Shown here: positions 21,705-32,660 of the stretch, in pieces | How positions within the stretch are numbered: the stretch's first letter is position 1 | How the letters are laid out: the number at the start of each line of letters is the position of its first letter | Origin: Phycisphaerae bacterium | Lineage (GTDB): Bacteria > Planctomycetota > Phycisphaerae > UBA1845 | Assembly: GCA_022072505.1 (NCBI GenBank) | Contig: JAJVHU010000026.1 | Coordinates: 1 to 64,000 of the forward strand | Direction: 5' to 3' | DNA: 64,000 nucleotides | Translations under genes and position numbers: made by a program | Notes under the pieces: generated by a model | What the model was told of the DNA's origin: nothing | The model's database searches: none | The model's input: only the letters and a program-made list of their open reading frames with translations

Positions 21705-22628
21705 TCATCCCCCCGCCTCGAATCCCGGATAGAGCGTCATCCCGCCATCGACGAAGAGGCTCGCGCCGTGAATGTAGTCCGCTTCGTCGGACGCGAGCCA
21801 GACCGCGGTTCGGGCGATGTCTTCCACTTCGCCGATGCGCTTGTAGGGAATGAGTTTCATCAGTTCGGCGTACGCCTCCGGCGTCTCCCAGGCGGCGCGG
21901 TTGATCGGCGTGCGGATGGCGCCGGGGCAGATGCTGTTGACGCGGATGCGCCAGGGGGCGACCTCCTGCGCGATGCTTTTCATCATGAGCATGACGCCGC
22001 CCTTGCTCGCGGCGTAGTTGATGTGCCCGGCCCAGGGGATGACCTCATGCACGCTGCTGATGCACAGGATTTTCCCCGCGGCGCAGGAGACCTCCTTGCG
22101 CACGCCGCGGCGCTTGAACTCGCGCACGGCCTCGCGGGCGCAGAGGAACTGTCCGGTGAGGTTGACGCCGATCACCCGGTTCCACTGGGCGAGCGTCATG
22201 TCTTCGACGCGGGCGTCCTGCTGAAGTCCGGCGTTGTTGACCAGAATGTCGATCGTTCCGAACTCGTCCCCGATCCGCGCGAACATCTCCAGCACCTGCG
22301 CCTCGTCGGACACGTCGGCGCGATGGACGATCGCCCGTCCGCGATGGGCGCATCCGCAGTGCGTGGCCTCTTCGGCGGCCTCCTTCGCCGCGGCGTCGTT
22401 GCCGACGTAGTTGATCATGACGTCCGCCCCGGCCGCACACAGGGCGGCGGCGATTCCGCGTCCGATCCCGGAGGAGGCGCCGGTGACCAGCGCCTTTTGT
22501 CCCTTGAGGACGGGTCGCACCTCGCATTGCGGCATCACGACCTTCGGCAGTTGATCGGGCGGGATATCACGGATGAGGGCGCTGCCCATCGGAACCAAAC
22601 GATCTGGCCTGCTCACAGTTACGGACAT
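21705..22628 (-). CDS. SDR family oxidoreductase (glucose 1-dehydrogenase-like)
   Basis: GQKALVTGASSGIGRGIAAAL, ILVNNAGLQQD, INYAASKGGVMLMMKSIAQE. Confidence 0.92.
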   Translation of the reverse strand: MSVTVSRPDRLVPMGSALIRDIPPDQLPKVVMPQCEVRPVLKGQKALVTGASSGIGRGIAAALCAAGADVMINYVGNDAAAKEAAEEATHCGCAHRGRAIVHRADVSDEAQVLEMFARIGDEFGTIDILVNNAGLQQDARVEDMTLAQWNRVIGVNLTGQFLCAREAVREFKRRGVRKEVSCAAGKILCISSVHEVIPWAGHINYAASKGGVMLMMKSIAQEVAPWRIRVNSICPGAIRTPINRAAWETPEAYAELMKLIPYKRIGEVEDIARTAVWLASDEADYIHGASLFVDGGMTLYPGFEAGG

Positions 22629-22672
22629 TGTTGTGCCTCCTCTTGGCAAACCACAGATACCACGCCGCATCC

Positions 22673-22783
22673 TAAGTAGAACCGCAGAATCCTTGACCCG
22701 GGCCGCGTGGCTTCAGCCCGCGCGAAGCCTCGCGCGGGGTAAACCCCGCGGCTCAACGCGGGTCATTCATTCTGCGTTCCTAC
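22673..22783. repeat. ~110-bp palindromic intergenic element, copy A
   Basis: Near-identical reverse complement of 39805-39914. Confidence 0.9.
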
Positions 22784-25537
22784 ATGGACGGAAGTTGTCG
22801 CCGGCCGCGCCTTCGGTCTTCTCCCGGGTTCCGCCGTCGGCCGCGCGGCGGCGGAGTCCTTCACCGGCGCTGCGTGCGCTTGCGGCATCAGCAGTTTGGC
22901 GACGAGCGCCGTCCACCCGCACTGGTGCGAGGCGCCGACGCCGCGACCGGTGTCGCCGTCAAAGTACTCGTGAAAGAGCGGATAACCGCGAAAGTGAGGA
23001 TCCGTTTGCAGTTTGTCATAGGCGCCGAATACGGGGCGCCGGCCGTCGCCATCGGACAGAAAGATCCGCGACAGTCGCCGCGCGAGTTCGTCCGCAACCT
23101 GGCGGAGGGTCATGAACTGCCCCGACCCCGTCGGACATTCGATCTTGAAGTCGTCGCCATAGTAGTGATGGAACTTCTGAAGCGACTCGATCAGCAGGTC
23201 ATTGACCGGAAACCAGATCGGCCCGCGCCAGTTGGAGTTTCCCCCGAACGCGCCGGTATCCGACTCGCCGGGTTGATAGCGGACGGTCAGATCGTGGCCG
23301 TCGAGGGGGAAGCGGTAGGGCTGGTCGCGGTGCGCGCGTGACAGCGCGCGCACCCCGAAGCCGGAGAGGAATTCTCCCTCGTCCAACATGCGGCGGAGGA
23401 GCGCTTTCATGCGGCGCCCGCGAAGCAGGGAGAGCAGGCGGCGCTGACCCGTGCCGGGCACGTCCCAGTGCGAAACCAACGACGCGAGGTCGGGGCGGTA
23501 ATTCAGGAACCACTCCAGCCGCTTCTTGAACTCGGGGAGGCGGTCGAGCAGCTCCGGTTCGAGCGTCTCGACGGCGAAGAGCGGGATCAACCCGACCATC
23601 GAACGCACTTTGAGCGGGACGACGCGCCCGTCCGGAAGATTGAGCACGTCATAGTAGAATTGATCGTGCTCGCACCACAGCCCCACGCCCCGTTCAGCGC
23701 AACTCTGCCTTCCGCCGATGTGGTTCATCGCCTCGGCAATGTGCAGGAAGTGCTCAAAGAATTTCGTGGCGATATCCTCATAGACGCGGTTGTGCAGCGC
23801 CAGTTCGAGGGCGATGCGCATGAGGTTCAGGGAATACATCGCCATCCAGCTCGTGCCGTCGGCCTGGTTGATGAACCCGCCCGTGGGAAGCGGCGCGCTG
23901 CGGTCGAAGACGCCGATGTTGTCGAGCCCCAGGAACCCGCCCTGAAAGACGTTCCGGCCTTGAGCATCCTTGCGATTCACCCACCAGGTGAAGTTGAGCA
24001 TGAGCTTGTGGAAGACGCGCTCCAGGAAGGCGAGGTCGCCGGGGTCTTGTGGGTCGCCCGCGGCGCGGCGCTGCTTGCGGTCCATCTGAAACACCCGCCA
24101 GGTCGCCCAGGCGTGGACCGGCGGATTGACGTCGCCGAAGGCCCACTCGTACGCGGGCAACTGGCCGTTCGGGTGCATGTACCACTCGCGCGTCAGCAGA
24201 ATGAGTTGATCCTTGGCAAACTCCGGATCGATCATGGCGAACGGAACGCAATGAAACGCGAGATCCCAGGCCGCGTACCAGGGGTATTCCCACTTGTCGG
24301 GCATGGAGATGATGTCGGCGTTGTTCAGGTGCATCCATTCGCGGTTGCGCCCGTTGAGGCGTTCGCGGGGCGGCGGCGGCTGGGCGGAATCGCCCTGGAT
24401 CCACTCGGGCACGTCATAATAATAGAACTGCTTGCTCCAGATCAGTCCCGCGAGCGCCTGGCGATGCACCAATCGCGCATCGGGATCGGTCATGCCGGCT
24501 TGAACAACCGCGTAGAACTCGTCGGCCTCACGCCGGCGAAGCGCCATGATCGCGTCGAAATCCTCCGGGCGGGTGTTGGAATCGCCTTTCGACAGCCGAA
24601 GACGGAACGGAACACTCTCGCCCGCCGGAATGGTCTCCGCGTAATGCAGTCCCGCCTTCGTTCCGGCTTGAGCGCGGTTGACGGCGTCGACCCTCCCGTC
24701 GATCAGGTGCTCATGAAAAGCGTCCTTGAAGCCGCCGGGGATCCCCTCGACGCCGTACAGGCGTCGAACGTTCGTCTCGTTCTCGCAGAAGAGCGGCGCG
24801 GGCGTCGCGTCACCTCGAAGTCGATACTCCCCCAGATCGTTGCTTCTCGCGAGAATCGCCCCCCCATCCGCGGTCATCGACGGCTTCGGAGTTTTCCCGT
24901 TCCACGACCAGGTGTTGCGAAACCACACTTGCGGCAGAACGTGAATTGCAGCCGCTTCCGGACCACGGTTGTGGACGGTCACCAGCATGAGGATGTCGTC
25001 CGGGCCGGCCTTGGCATACTCAATGAAGACGTCGAAGTACCGGTCATTATCGAACACCCCGGTGTCGAGCAGTTCATACTCGGGTTGATCCTTGCCGCGT
25101 CGGCGGTTCTCTTCGACGAGCCGCGCGTAGGGGAATTCGCACTGCGGATATTTGTAGAGCATTTTCAGGTACGAGTGCGTCGGCGTTCCGTCGAGGTAGT
25201 AGTAGATCTCTTTGACGTCCTCGCCGTGGTTGCCTTCGCTGTTGGTCAGTCCGAAGAGGCGTTCCTTGAGGATCGGGTCGCGGCCGTTCCAGAGCGCCAG
25301 CGCCAGGCAGAGGCGTTGCTGGTCATCACTGATCCCCGCGAGGCCGTCCTCGCCCCAGCGATAGGCGCGGCTTCGGGCGTGGTCGTGCGGAAGATAGTCC
25401 CAGGCGGTTCCGTGGGCGCTGTAGTCCTCGCGGACGGTTCCCCATTGGCGCTCGCTGAGATACGGGCCCCACCGGCGCCACGCCTGCGCGCCCGTCTTTG
25501 TCTCATGGAGTCGCTTGTGTTCGGCGATGTGATGCAT
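22763..25537 (-). CDS. Large glucosidase (GH63/MGH1-like)
   Basis: 924 aa, [57 protein letters not shown]-like [32 protein letters not shown]. Confidence 0.85.
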   Translation of the reverse strand: MHHIAEHKRLHETKTGAQAWRRWGPYLSERQWGTVREDYSAHGTAWDYLPHDHARSRAYRWGEDGLAGISDDQQRLCLALALWNGRDPILKERLFGLTNSEGNHGEDVKEIYYYLDGTPTHSYLKMLYKYPQCEFPYARLVEENRRRGKDQPEYELLDTGVFDNDRYFDVFIEYAKAGPDDILMLVTVHNRGPEAAAIHVLPQVWFRNTWSWNGKTPKPSMTADGGAILARSNDLGEYRLRGDATPAPLFCENETNVRRLYGVEGIPGGFKDAFHEHLIDGRVDAVNRAQAGTKAGLHYAETIPAGESVPFRLRLSKGDSNTRPEDFDAIMALRRREADEFYAVVQAGMTDPDARLVHRQALAGLIWSKQFYYYDVPEWIQGDSAQPPPPRERLNGRNREWMHLNNADIISMPDKWEYPWYAAWDLAFHCVPFAMIDPEFAKDQLILLTREWYMHPNGQLPAYEWAFGDVNPPVHAWATWRVFQMDRKQRRAAGDPQDPGDLAFLERVFHKLMLNFTWWVNRKDAQGRNVFQGGFLGLDNIGVFDRSAPLPTGGFINQADGTSWMAMYSLNLMRIALELALHNRVYEDIATKFFEHFLHIAEAMNHIGGRQSCAERGVGLWCEHDQFYYDVLNLPDGRVVPLKVRSMVGLIPLFAVETLEPELLDRLPEFKKRLEWFLNYRPDLASLVSHWDVPGTGQRRLLSLLRGRRMKALLRRMLDEGEFLSGFGVRALSRAHRDQPYRFPLDGHDLTVRYQPGESDTGAFGGNSNWRGPIWFPVNDLLIESLQKFHHYYGDDFKIECPTGSGQFMTLRQVADELARRLSRIFLSDGDGRRPVFGAYDKLQTDPHFRGYPLFHEYFDGDTGRGVGASHQCGWTALVAKLLMPQAHAAPVKDSAAARPTAEPGRRPKARPATTSVHVGTQNE

Positions 25538-25751
25538 GTGACCTCCTCGCGCCTCATCGGCGGCGAATGCTCCGCACCCTGGATGCCCGGCGCATGAAGA
25601 GGGTTACACGCAGGGTCGCGCCACGCGCCCTCGATCCGCCCGTGTAACTTGCCGCCGGGCGCTTGCATCGGATGCGTGGGTTTCGCCGATCGCCGATTCG
25701 CCGCGAGCGCGGCGGGCATTCGATGAACCGGGTTTATCAAGGAACCTCTCG

Positions 25752-26198
25752 ATGATGCGTGGAATTCATAAGTTTCCCCTCGCGCTTTCGGCCGTCGCCC
25801 TGCTTGTCGTGGGGACGGTCGCGGGAACCAGGGTCATTGCGCAGAACAAGGGCGGACAGGGCGCCGCGGGCAAGCACGTCACCAGCGTGTTCAAAGGCGC
25901 GAAAGTCAACGGCGGCGTCGTGATGCACGAGATGAAGGACGGCAAGAGCGTCCTGACGCTCTCGGACGATTTCAAGTCGCCGGACACGCCGGACCCGCAT
26001 TGGCGGATCGTGGATTCCAAGGGCAACGTCCACCTGCTGAACCGGCTCATGGTGAAAGGCGGTCTGGTGGGGGGCGACAAGCTGAACAAGTCCATCACTT
26101 TGCCCGCGAACGTCTACGACGTGGCGAAGGTCCAGGTCTGGTGCGCCTGGGCGGAGGCGCTCCTGGGCGAGGCTTCGTTCGAGAGTCCGGTGAAGTAG
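25752..26198 (+). CDS. Secreted DM13-domain-like protein
   Basis: Signal peptide; FKGAKVNGGVVMHEMKDGKSVLTLSDDFKSPDTPDPHWRIVD ... VYDVAKVQVWCAWAEALLGEASFE. Confidence 0.6.
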   Translation: MMRGIHKFPLALSAVALLVVGTVAGTRVIAQNKGGQGAAGKHVTSVFKGAKVNGGVVMHEMKDGKSVLTLSDDFKSPDTPDPHWRIVDSKGNVHLLNRLMVKGGLVGGDKLNKSITLPANVYDVAKVQVWCAWAEALLGEASFESPVK

Positions 26199-26627
26199 CG
26201 CCGGCCCGGCGGGCGGGAAGCCCGTGAAGCATGCCGCCGGTTGATCCCGCGTCGTCGCGGCATCATGCGCGAGAGGTCGGGGGACGTCTTGCGTCCGCCG
26301 GGCCCGGGATCAACCGGTCTTCCGTCAACCCTTCCGAGAACCTCTCCCGAATGCGTCTCGATCCCTTTCCCGAAGCACGGAGTCAACCCAGGAACAAAAC
26401 CGTGCCGGATTCCCGTCGCGGCATCCACCGCATTCGACGGGGAATTCCGGGCTTCCGGCGGCTTCCGTAGCCCGCAGGACCGCCATCCGTGACGTGGATG
26501 CTCCGCCGGGGAGCCTGCCGCGGAAGTGCTTCGCGGAGCGGTTTTTCGTCGAGGAGCTGAAACCTCGTACAAGGATCCCGCATCCCAAGAGAAGAGCCGA
26601 TTCCGAGCATCCGGAACGGCGAACGCA

Positions 26628-26906
26628 ATGACGAACGGAATCTCAATGACTTGTCGTGAGCTGATAGATTTTCTGGCGGATTATCTGGACGACGCCTTGT
26701 CCTCGCGGCAGCGCATCGTTTTTGAAACGCACCTGCTGGTCTGTCCGGCGTGCCGTGATTATCTGAAGACTTACCAGCACTCCATCCGCCTGGCTCGCAA
26801 ATCCCTCTGCGAAATGGAAGGTAAGACCCCGGAGGAGGCGCCGGAAGATCTGATCCGTGCCGTCCTGGCCAGCCGGAGCGCGGACCCCGGGCGACCGGCT
26901 TCATGA
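26628..26906 (+). CDS. Zinc-finger anti-sigma-like (zf-HC2) protein
   Basis: MTCRELIDFLADYLDDALSSRQRIVFETHLLVCPACRDYLKTYQHSIRLA. Confidence 0.8.
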   Translation: MTNGISMTCRELIDFLADYLDDALSSRQRIVFETHLLVCPACRDYLKTYQHSIRLARKSLCEMEGKTPEEAPEDLIRAVLASRSADPGRPAS

Positions 26907-27022
26907 GCTTGCGCGGAGTCTGCCTCATGCGTTTCACTCATTGCGCACGGCCGAGCGGTCTGCGAATGGGTTCGTTTAGAGCCGAAATCATCAAGCAGAA
27001 GAATCGAGCGTGAGAGATCGTC

Positions 27023-29044
27023 ATGGCGCAGCGTTATCAACCGAGCGACGAGTGGATCGAGACCGACGGACTGGGGGGCTTCGCTTCGGGCACGGTCGGC
27101 GGAATCCGCTCGCGACGCTATCACGGCCTCCTGCTTGCAGCGACGAACCCGCCGACGGGTCGGATGATGCTCGTGAACGGTCTCGACGCCTGGGTGGAGG
27201 CGCGCGGCGGGACTTTCGCTCTCACCACGCAACAGTACGCGCCGGGCGTCGTGCCTGCGGATCAGGGGCTGGCGCCGGAGTCTTTCGACGCGGCGCCGTG
27301 GCCGCGGTGGGTGTACAAACTGCCCGACGGCGCGCGGGTCGAACAGGAGATCTTCGCGGTGCATGGCAGGCCCATCGTTGCGCTGTGCTGGCGCCTGCTC
27401 GATTCGAGCCGCACCGCGAAGCTTCACGTTCGCCCGTTCCTTTCGGGCCGGGATTACCACTCCTTGCACCATGCGAATTCCGCGTTTCGGTTCGATCCGC
27501 AGCGGCGCGGCGAGACGCTCGTCTGGTCGCCGTACGAGGGCGTTCCGCAGATCGCGCTGACCGCCAACGCGAACTACCGGCACGAGCCTCACTGGTATCA
27601 CCGTTTCCACTATGAAGAGGAGAGGCAACGCGGTTTGGACTGCGTGGAGGATCTGGCCGCGCCCGGCGTCCTGACGTTCGACCTTGGGGCAGGCGAGGCC
27701 GTATGCCTGCTTTCCGCCGGCGCGTCTGTGGAGGATGCCGGCGCCGACGCCGATGTCCGCGGATCGTGGCGTCGGCTTCGCGAGGCGGAACGCGCAAGGC
27801 GAGCCGCATTCCCGTCCTCCTTGCATCGCGCCGCCGATCAATACTTCGTGCGCCGTGGGGCGGGCAAGACCCTCGTCGCGGGCTACCCGTGGTTCACCGA
27901 CTGGGGCCGGGACACGTTCATCGCGCTGCGCGGATTGGGTCTGGCTACGGGTCGGTTCGAGGAGGCGCGTGACATCCTGCTTGAATGGACGGGCGCCGTT
28001 TCGGAAGGCATGTTGCCGAACCGCTTTCCGGATCATGGAGAAACTGCGGAATACAACGCCGTCGACGCATCGCTGTGGTACGTCGTGGCCGTGCATGAGT
28101 TCTTCTCGGCGGCGGTGAAGGCGGGGATGGCCGTATCCAAGGCGGACCGGGAGAAACTGGAGTCCGCGATACAGTCGATTCTCAAGGGGTATGCAGAGGG
28201 CACGCGCTTCAACATTCACTGCGACGATGACGGATTGCTCGCGGCGGGCGAACCCGGGGTGCAGCTCACCTGGATGGACGCCAAGATCGGCGACTGGGTG
28301 GTGACGCCGCGCATCGGAAAACCGGTGGAGGTGCAAGCCCTGTGGCTGAACGCGCTGGGTCTGTCGGGCGGGCTTTCGCCGCGATGGGGCGAACGGTTCG
28401 AACGAGGCCGGACCGCCTTCCGCGAGCGGTTCTGGAACGAAGCGAAGGGCTGTCTGTACGACGTTGTGGATTGCGATCACGTGCGCGGCACGCACGACGC
28501 GCGGCTTCGCCCGAACCAGATCTTCGCCGTCGGCGGGCTGCCGATCGAACTCCTGGAACCGCAGCAGGCTCGCCGAGTCGTGGATTGTGTCGAACAAAAT
28601 CTGCTGACTCCGTTGGGGCTGCGTTCGCTCGCGCCCGATGAACCGGAGTACGCGCCGTGTTATCGCGGCGGCGTGCGCGAACGCGACGGCGCGTATCACC
28701 AGGGGACGGTCTGGCCGTGGCTGATCGGTCCGTTCGTGGAAGCGTGGGTGCGCACGCGCGGAGCGACGGCGCAGACCCGGCGTGAAGCCAAGTCGAGATT
28801 CCTCTCGCCTTTGAACCAACATCTTGAGCGAGCCGGTCTCGGGCATGTCAGCGAGGTCTTCGACGGCGCTTCACCGCACACGCCGGGCGGTTGCCCGTTT
28901 CAGGCCTGGTCGCTTTCCGAGCGGATTCGACTGGAGCGCGTGGTGCTCGCGGAGGACGTCCGCGCGGCGGAGCCGGTCACGAAGGCACGGGAGACAATCC
29001 CCGCGGCGCCGGTCTCGCGACGGAGTCGCTCGCGCCGTGTCTGA
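27023..29044 (+). CDS. Amylo-alpha-1,6-glucosidase (glycogen debranching enzyme)
   Basis: EWIETDGLGGFASGTVGGIRSRRYHGLLLAATNPPTGRMMLVNGLD; AGYPWFTDWGRDTFIALRGL; GTVWPWLIGPFVEAWVR. Confidence 0.93.
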   Translation: MAQRYQPSDEWIETDGLGGFASGTVGGIRSRRYHGLLLAATNPPTGRMMLVNGLDAWVEARGGTFALTTQQYAPGVVPADQGLAPESFDAAPWPRWVYKLPDGARVEQEIFAVHGRPIVALCWRLLDSSRTAKLHVRPFLSGRDYHSLHHANSAFRFDPQRRGETLVWSPYEGVPQIALTANANYRHEPHWYHRFHYEEERQRGLDCVEDLAAPGVLTFDLGAGEAVCLLSAGASVEDAGADADVRGSWRRLREAERARRAAFPSSLHRAADQYFVRRGAGKTLVAGYPWFTDWGRDTFIALRGLGLATGRFEEARDILLEWTGAVSEGMLPNRFPDHGETAEYNAVDASLWYVVAVHEFFSAAVKAGMAVSKADREKLESAIQSILKGYAEGTRFNIHCDDDGLLAAGEPGVQLTWMDAKIGDWVVTPRIGKPVEVQALWLNALGLSGGLSPRWGERFERGRTAFRERFWNEAKGCLYDVVDCDHVRGTHDARLRPNQIFAVGGLPIELLEPQQARRVVDCVEQNLLTPLGLRSLAPDEPEYAPCYRGGVRERDGAYHQGTVWPWLIGPFVEAWVRTRGATAQTRREAKSRFLSPLNQHLERAGLGHVSEVFDGASPHTPGGCPFQAWSLSERIRLERVVLAEDVRAAEPVTKARETIPAAPVSRRSRSRRV

Positions 29045-29870
29045 CGCGCTGGCCCACTCCTGGCCCGAGGTTCTCATGGAAGGCGGGCTCCTGGGCGCGT
29101 TCATGATTTCCGCCTGCGTGTTCGGGACTCTTCTCGAGCATCCCGGTTCCCGCGTGCGCCGAGCGGTCGGGAGCGGATTCCAGCGGCGCGCCTTGATGGG
29201 CGCGGCGATGGGTTTGACCGCGGTAGCGTTGATCTATTCTCCGTGGGGGGAGCAATCCGGCGCGCATATGAATCCGGCCGTGACGTTGACGTTTCTTTCG
29301 CTCGGAAAAGTCAAGGCGTGGGACGCGCTCTTCTACCTCGTTGCGCAGTTCATCGGCGGGGCGGCGGGGGTCGCGGTCTCGCGCTTGTTGTTGGGGGGAC
29401 GTCTCAAGCATGAACACGTCAATCACGTGGTCACTCAACCGGGGCGGCGCGGCGCCGGCGTCGCGTGGGTCGCGGAGCTGGCGATCGCGTTCGTCATGAT
29501 GCTGACGGTGCTCGTCGTCGGCAATGATGCGCGGCTCGCTCCGTATACCGGCGGGTTCGCCGGCGCGCTGGTGGCGTTGTACATCGCCTTTGAAGCGCCG
29601 CTCTCAGGGATGAGCCTGAACCCGGCTCGGACCTTCGCTTCCGCCGTAATCGCGCGGCGCTGGCGGGCGCTGTGGGTGTACTTCACGGCGCCGGCGGCGG
29701 GCATGATGCTGGCGTCGGTCGTCTACACGTCCGGCATGCTCGGAGGCTGCCCGGTGTACTGCGCCAAGCTGGATCACTGCAACGGAAAGCGGTGCATCTT
29801 CAGGTGTGAATTCGAGCAACTGCGCGTCGTGCCAGCCAGCCAGACGGCGGGTTTACCCAGCCAGGAATGA
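29037..29870 (+). CDS. Aquaporin/MIP family channel
   Basis: Two NPA boxes SGAHMNPAVTLTFLSLG and LSGMSLNPARTFASAVI; GTG start overlaps the upstream stop. Confidence 0.92.
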   Translation: MSDALAHSWPEVLMEGGLLGAFMISACVFGTLLEHPGSRVRRAVGSGFQRRALMGAAMGLTAVALIYSPWGEQSGAHMNPAVTLTFLSLGKVKAWDALFYLVAQFIGGAAGVAVSRLLLGGRLKHEHVNHVVTQPGRRGAGVAWVAELAIAFVMMLTVLVVGNDARLAPYTGGFAGALVALYIAFEAPLSGMSLNPARTFASAVIARRWRALWVYFTAPAAGMMLASVVYTSGMLGGCPVYCAKLDHCNGKRCIFRCEFEQLRVVPASQTAGLPSQE

Positions 29871-29921
29871 AACCACCTTGTTTCCTGTGCATCCAAGTCG
29901 CCGGGCGACATTCAAGGGGAA

Positions 29922-31499
29922 ATGATCTTGCAAGTTCCGCGGGAATACGACGTCATCATCATCGGCACCGGCGCGGGCGGCGGGACGCTGGCGGCCAGGC
30001 TCGCTCCTTCCGGCAAGCGCATCCTGTTGCTGGAGCGCGGCGACTATGTCCCGCGCGAAAAGGACAACTGGAGTTCGCGCGCCGTCAACCTCGAAGGCAA
30101 ATACAACACCCGGGAAACCTGGCGCGACAAGCACGGCAGGGAACTGCACCCGCACACCAACTACCACGTCGGCGGCAACACCAGGTTCTACGGCGCGGCG
30201 CTCTTCCGCCTGCGCAAGCACGACTTCGGCGAGGTCCGCCATCACGGCGGCGTCTCGCCCGCCTGGCCGATCCGCTATGAAGACCTGGAGCCCTACTACA
30301 CGCAGGCCGAGCGGAGGTATCACGTCCACGGCGTGCGCGGCGAGGATCCGACCGACCCGCCCGCGAGCAGCCCGTACCCGCATCCGCCGGTCAGCCACGA
30401 GCCGCGCATTCAGCACCTGCACGACGATCTCGTCGCCCTGGGCCTGAAACCGTTCCACGTTCCGCTGGGCATCATGCTCGACGAGAAAAACCCGCGCCGC
30501 AGCCCGTGCATCCGTTGCAACACCTGCGACGGGTTCCCTTGCCTTGTGCAGGCGAAAGCCGACGCGCAAGTCTGCGGCGTCGATCCGGCGCTGCGACACG
30601 CCAACGTCACGCTCGTGACCGGCGCGCGGGTCAAGCGAATCGAAACGGATGCGACAGGCCGCGAAGTCAAAGAGGTCGTCGTCGAACGCGACGGCGCCGA
30701 AGAACGGTATCGCGGCGGGATCGTGGTGGTTTCCTGCGGCGCGATCAACTCCGCGGCGCTGCTCCTGCGCTCGCGAAGCGAGAAGCATCCGCGCGGCCTC
30801 GCCAACGGTTCCGACGTCGTCGGACGGCACTACATGGGGCACATCAACTCCGTGCAGATGGCGATCTCGAAGTGCCCGAACCCAACCGTCTTCCAGAAAA
30901 CATTGGGGATCAATGACTTCTACGGACCGTCAGCGGACTGGGATTACCCGATGGGTCACATCTCGTTCGTGGGCAAGCTCGACGGGGACACCCTCAAAGC
31001 CGGCGCCCCGCCGCTGACGCCGGGCTGGACGCTGGAGAAGATGGCGCAGCACAGCCTCGATTTCTGGCTCACCAGCGAAGACCTGCCCGATCCTGAAAAC
31101 CGCGTGTCGATTGACGGCGACGGTCGCATCGTGCTCAGCTACACGCCCAACAATGAGGAAGGCCACAAGCGCCTGATCGCCAGGCTGAAAGACCTGATGA
31201 AGAAGACAACCCAATGCAGCGTGCACGGGCACGACTGCCACCAGGGACTGCTGGCGCGCTCGTTGTGGGTCGGTCAGCGCATCCCCCTGGCGGGCGTGGC
31301 GCATCAGTGCGGAACGGTGCGTTTCGGCAACGATCCCAAGTCGTCGGCGCTCGATGCCAACTGCAAGGCCCACGAAGTGGACAATCTCTACGTGGTGGAC
31401 GCGAGCTTCTTTCCCTCCAGCGGCGCGGTGAATCCGGCGCTGACCATCATGGCGAACGCCTTGCGCGTCGGCGAACACTTGCTCGAAAGAATGAGGTGA
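29922..31499 (+). CDS. GMC family oxidoreductase
   Basis: YDVIIIGTGAGGGTLAARLAPSGKRILLLERG; C-terminal NLYVVDASFFPSSGAVNPALTIMANALRVGEHL. Confidence 0.95.
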   Translation: MILQVPREYDVIIIGTGAGGGTLAARLAPSGKRILLLERGDYVPREKDNWSSRAVNLEGKYNTRETWRDKHGRELHPHTNYHVGGNTRFYGAALFRLRKHDFGEVRHHGGVSPAWPIRYEDLEPYYTQAERRYHVHGVRGEDPTDPPASSPYPHPPVSHEPRIQHLHDDLVALGLKPFHVPLGIMLDEKNPRRSPCIRCNTCDGFPCLVQAKADAQVCGVDPALRHANVTLVTGARVKRIETDATGREVKEVVVERDGAEERYRGGIVVVSCGAINSAALLLRSRSEKHPRGLANGSDVVGRHYMGHINSVQMAISKCPNPTVFQKTLGINDFYGPSADWDYPMGHISFVGKLDGDTLKAGAPPLTPGWTLEKMAQHSLDFWLTSEDLPDPENRVSIDGDGRIVLSYTPNNEEGHKRLIARLKDLMKKTTQCSVHGHDCHQGLLARSLWVGQRIPLAGVAHQCGTVRFGNDPKSSALDANCKAHEVDNLYVVDASFFPSSGAVNPALTIMANALRVGEHLLERMR

Positions 31500-31503
31500 T
31501 GCG

Positions 31504-32610
31504 ATGGCGATGACCAGGAGCGGACGCGGAAGGGTCCGCGATGCGCGGGTTCTGGCGGCCGGATTGATGCTTGCCTCCACGGCGGCGACGCTTTCGTCGT
31601 CGGGCGCCGTTCGTTCGGCAGGCCCGCCCCGGCTGCCGAGGGTTGCGGTGGAATCCGTGGAATCCGTCGGGTTCACGGTCCTGGATCTCGACCGTTCGAT
31701 TTCGTTCTTCCGGGACGTGTTGACGTTTGATCTCGAGGAAACCGCGATCACCGGAGGCGAAACCGCCGACCCCGCGCAGCCTGTCGATCCCCGAACGCGC
31801 GTCGCGCGGATGACCCTGGGGGATGAGCGGCTCCTCCTGACGGAGTACGTCGAATTGAAAGGCCGACCCTTCCCCGCCGATTCGCGCAGCAACGATCTGT
31901 GGTTTCAGCACGTCGCCATCATCGTCAGCGACATGGATCGCGCCTACGCGCGTCTGAGGGAGCACGGCGTGACCCCGGCGTCTCGCGGCGGACCGCAGAC
32001 GCTTCCCGACTGGAACAGGAACGCGGGCGGGATCAGGGCGTTTTACTTCCGCGACCCCGACGGTCACTTCCTGGAAATCCTCCAGTTTCCGCCGGACAAG
32101 GGGGATCCCCGTTGGCACGCGCGGACCGACCGGTTGTTTCTCGGCATCGACCACACCGCGATCGTCGTGTCGGACACCGAGGCGAGCCTGCGGTTTTATC
32201 GCGACACGCTCGGGTTTGAAGTGGTGGGCCGAAGCGAGAACCACGGCCCGGAGCAGGAGGCTCTTAACCATGTGCCCGGAGCCCGCCTGCGAATCACCAC
32301 CCTCAAGGCGGCGTCCGGCCCCGCGATTGAATTCCTGGAATACCTCAACCCGCGCGACGGGCGTTCCTACCCCGTCGGGACGAAGCCCGGCGACCTGGTG
32401 TACTGGGAGACCGCTCTTGTGGTCCGGGAAGACGCTCGCCCGGCGCGACCCCCTCGCGGCGACGAACCCTCATCGCCGCTCGCGGAGGCCCCGGGGCAGA
32501 CCGACGCCGTGGACGGTCCCAAGATGACGAAACTTTTGCGCGATCCTGATGGTCACGCCATGAAGATCAAGGAAAAGGACAGGCGCGAACAAGCGATCGC
32601 GCCGAGGTGA
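31504..32610 (+). CDS. Tandem VOC (glyoxalase-like) domain protein with signal peptide
   Basis: VGFTVLDLDRSISFFRDVLTFDLEE and IDHTAIVVSDTEASLRFYRDTLGFEVVGRSE; FYFRDPDGHFLEILQFPP. Confidence 0.88.
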   Translation: MAMTRSGRGRVRDARVLAAGLMLASTAATLSSSGAVRSAGPPRLPRVAVESVESVGFTVLDLDRSISFFRDVLTFDLEETAITGGETADPAQPVDPRTRVARMTLGDERLLLTEYVELKGRPFPADSRSNDLWFQHVAIIVSDMDRAYARLREHGVTPASRGGPQTLPDWNRNAGGIRAFYFRDPDGHFLEILQFPPDKGDPRWHARTDRLFLGIDHTAIVVSDTEASLRFYRDTLGFEVVGRSENHGPEQEALNHVPGARLRITTLKAASGPAIEFLEYLNPRDGRSYPVGTKPGDLVYWETALVVREDARPARPPRGDEPSSPLAEAPGQTDAVDGPKMTKLLRDPDGHAMKIKEKDRREQAIAPR

Positions 32611-32660
32611 ACCCGCGGGACTCGGCAAGACCGCGATCGCTTTCGCCGCAGGATGAAAAC

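Noticed and set aside
23468-25597. 709-aa + strand ORF
   Set aside because: Antisense to the GH63-like glucosidase; no recognisable motifs.
26200-26530. Small ORFs between the DM13-like and zf-HC2 genes
   Set aside because: Arg/Pro-rich, overlapping in several frames, no start signals or motifs.
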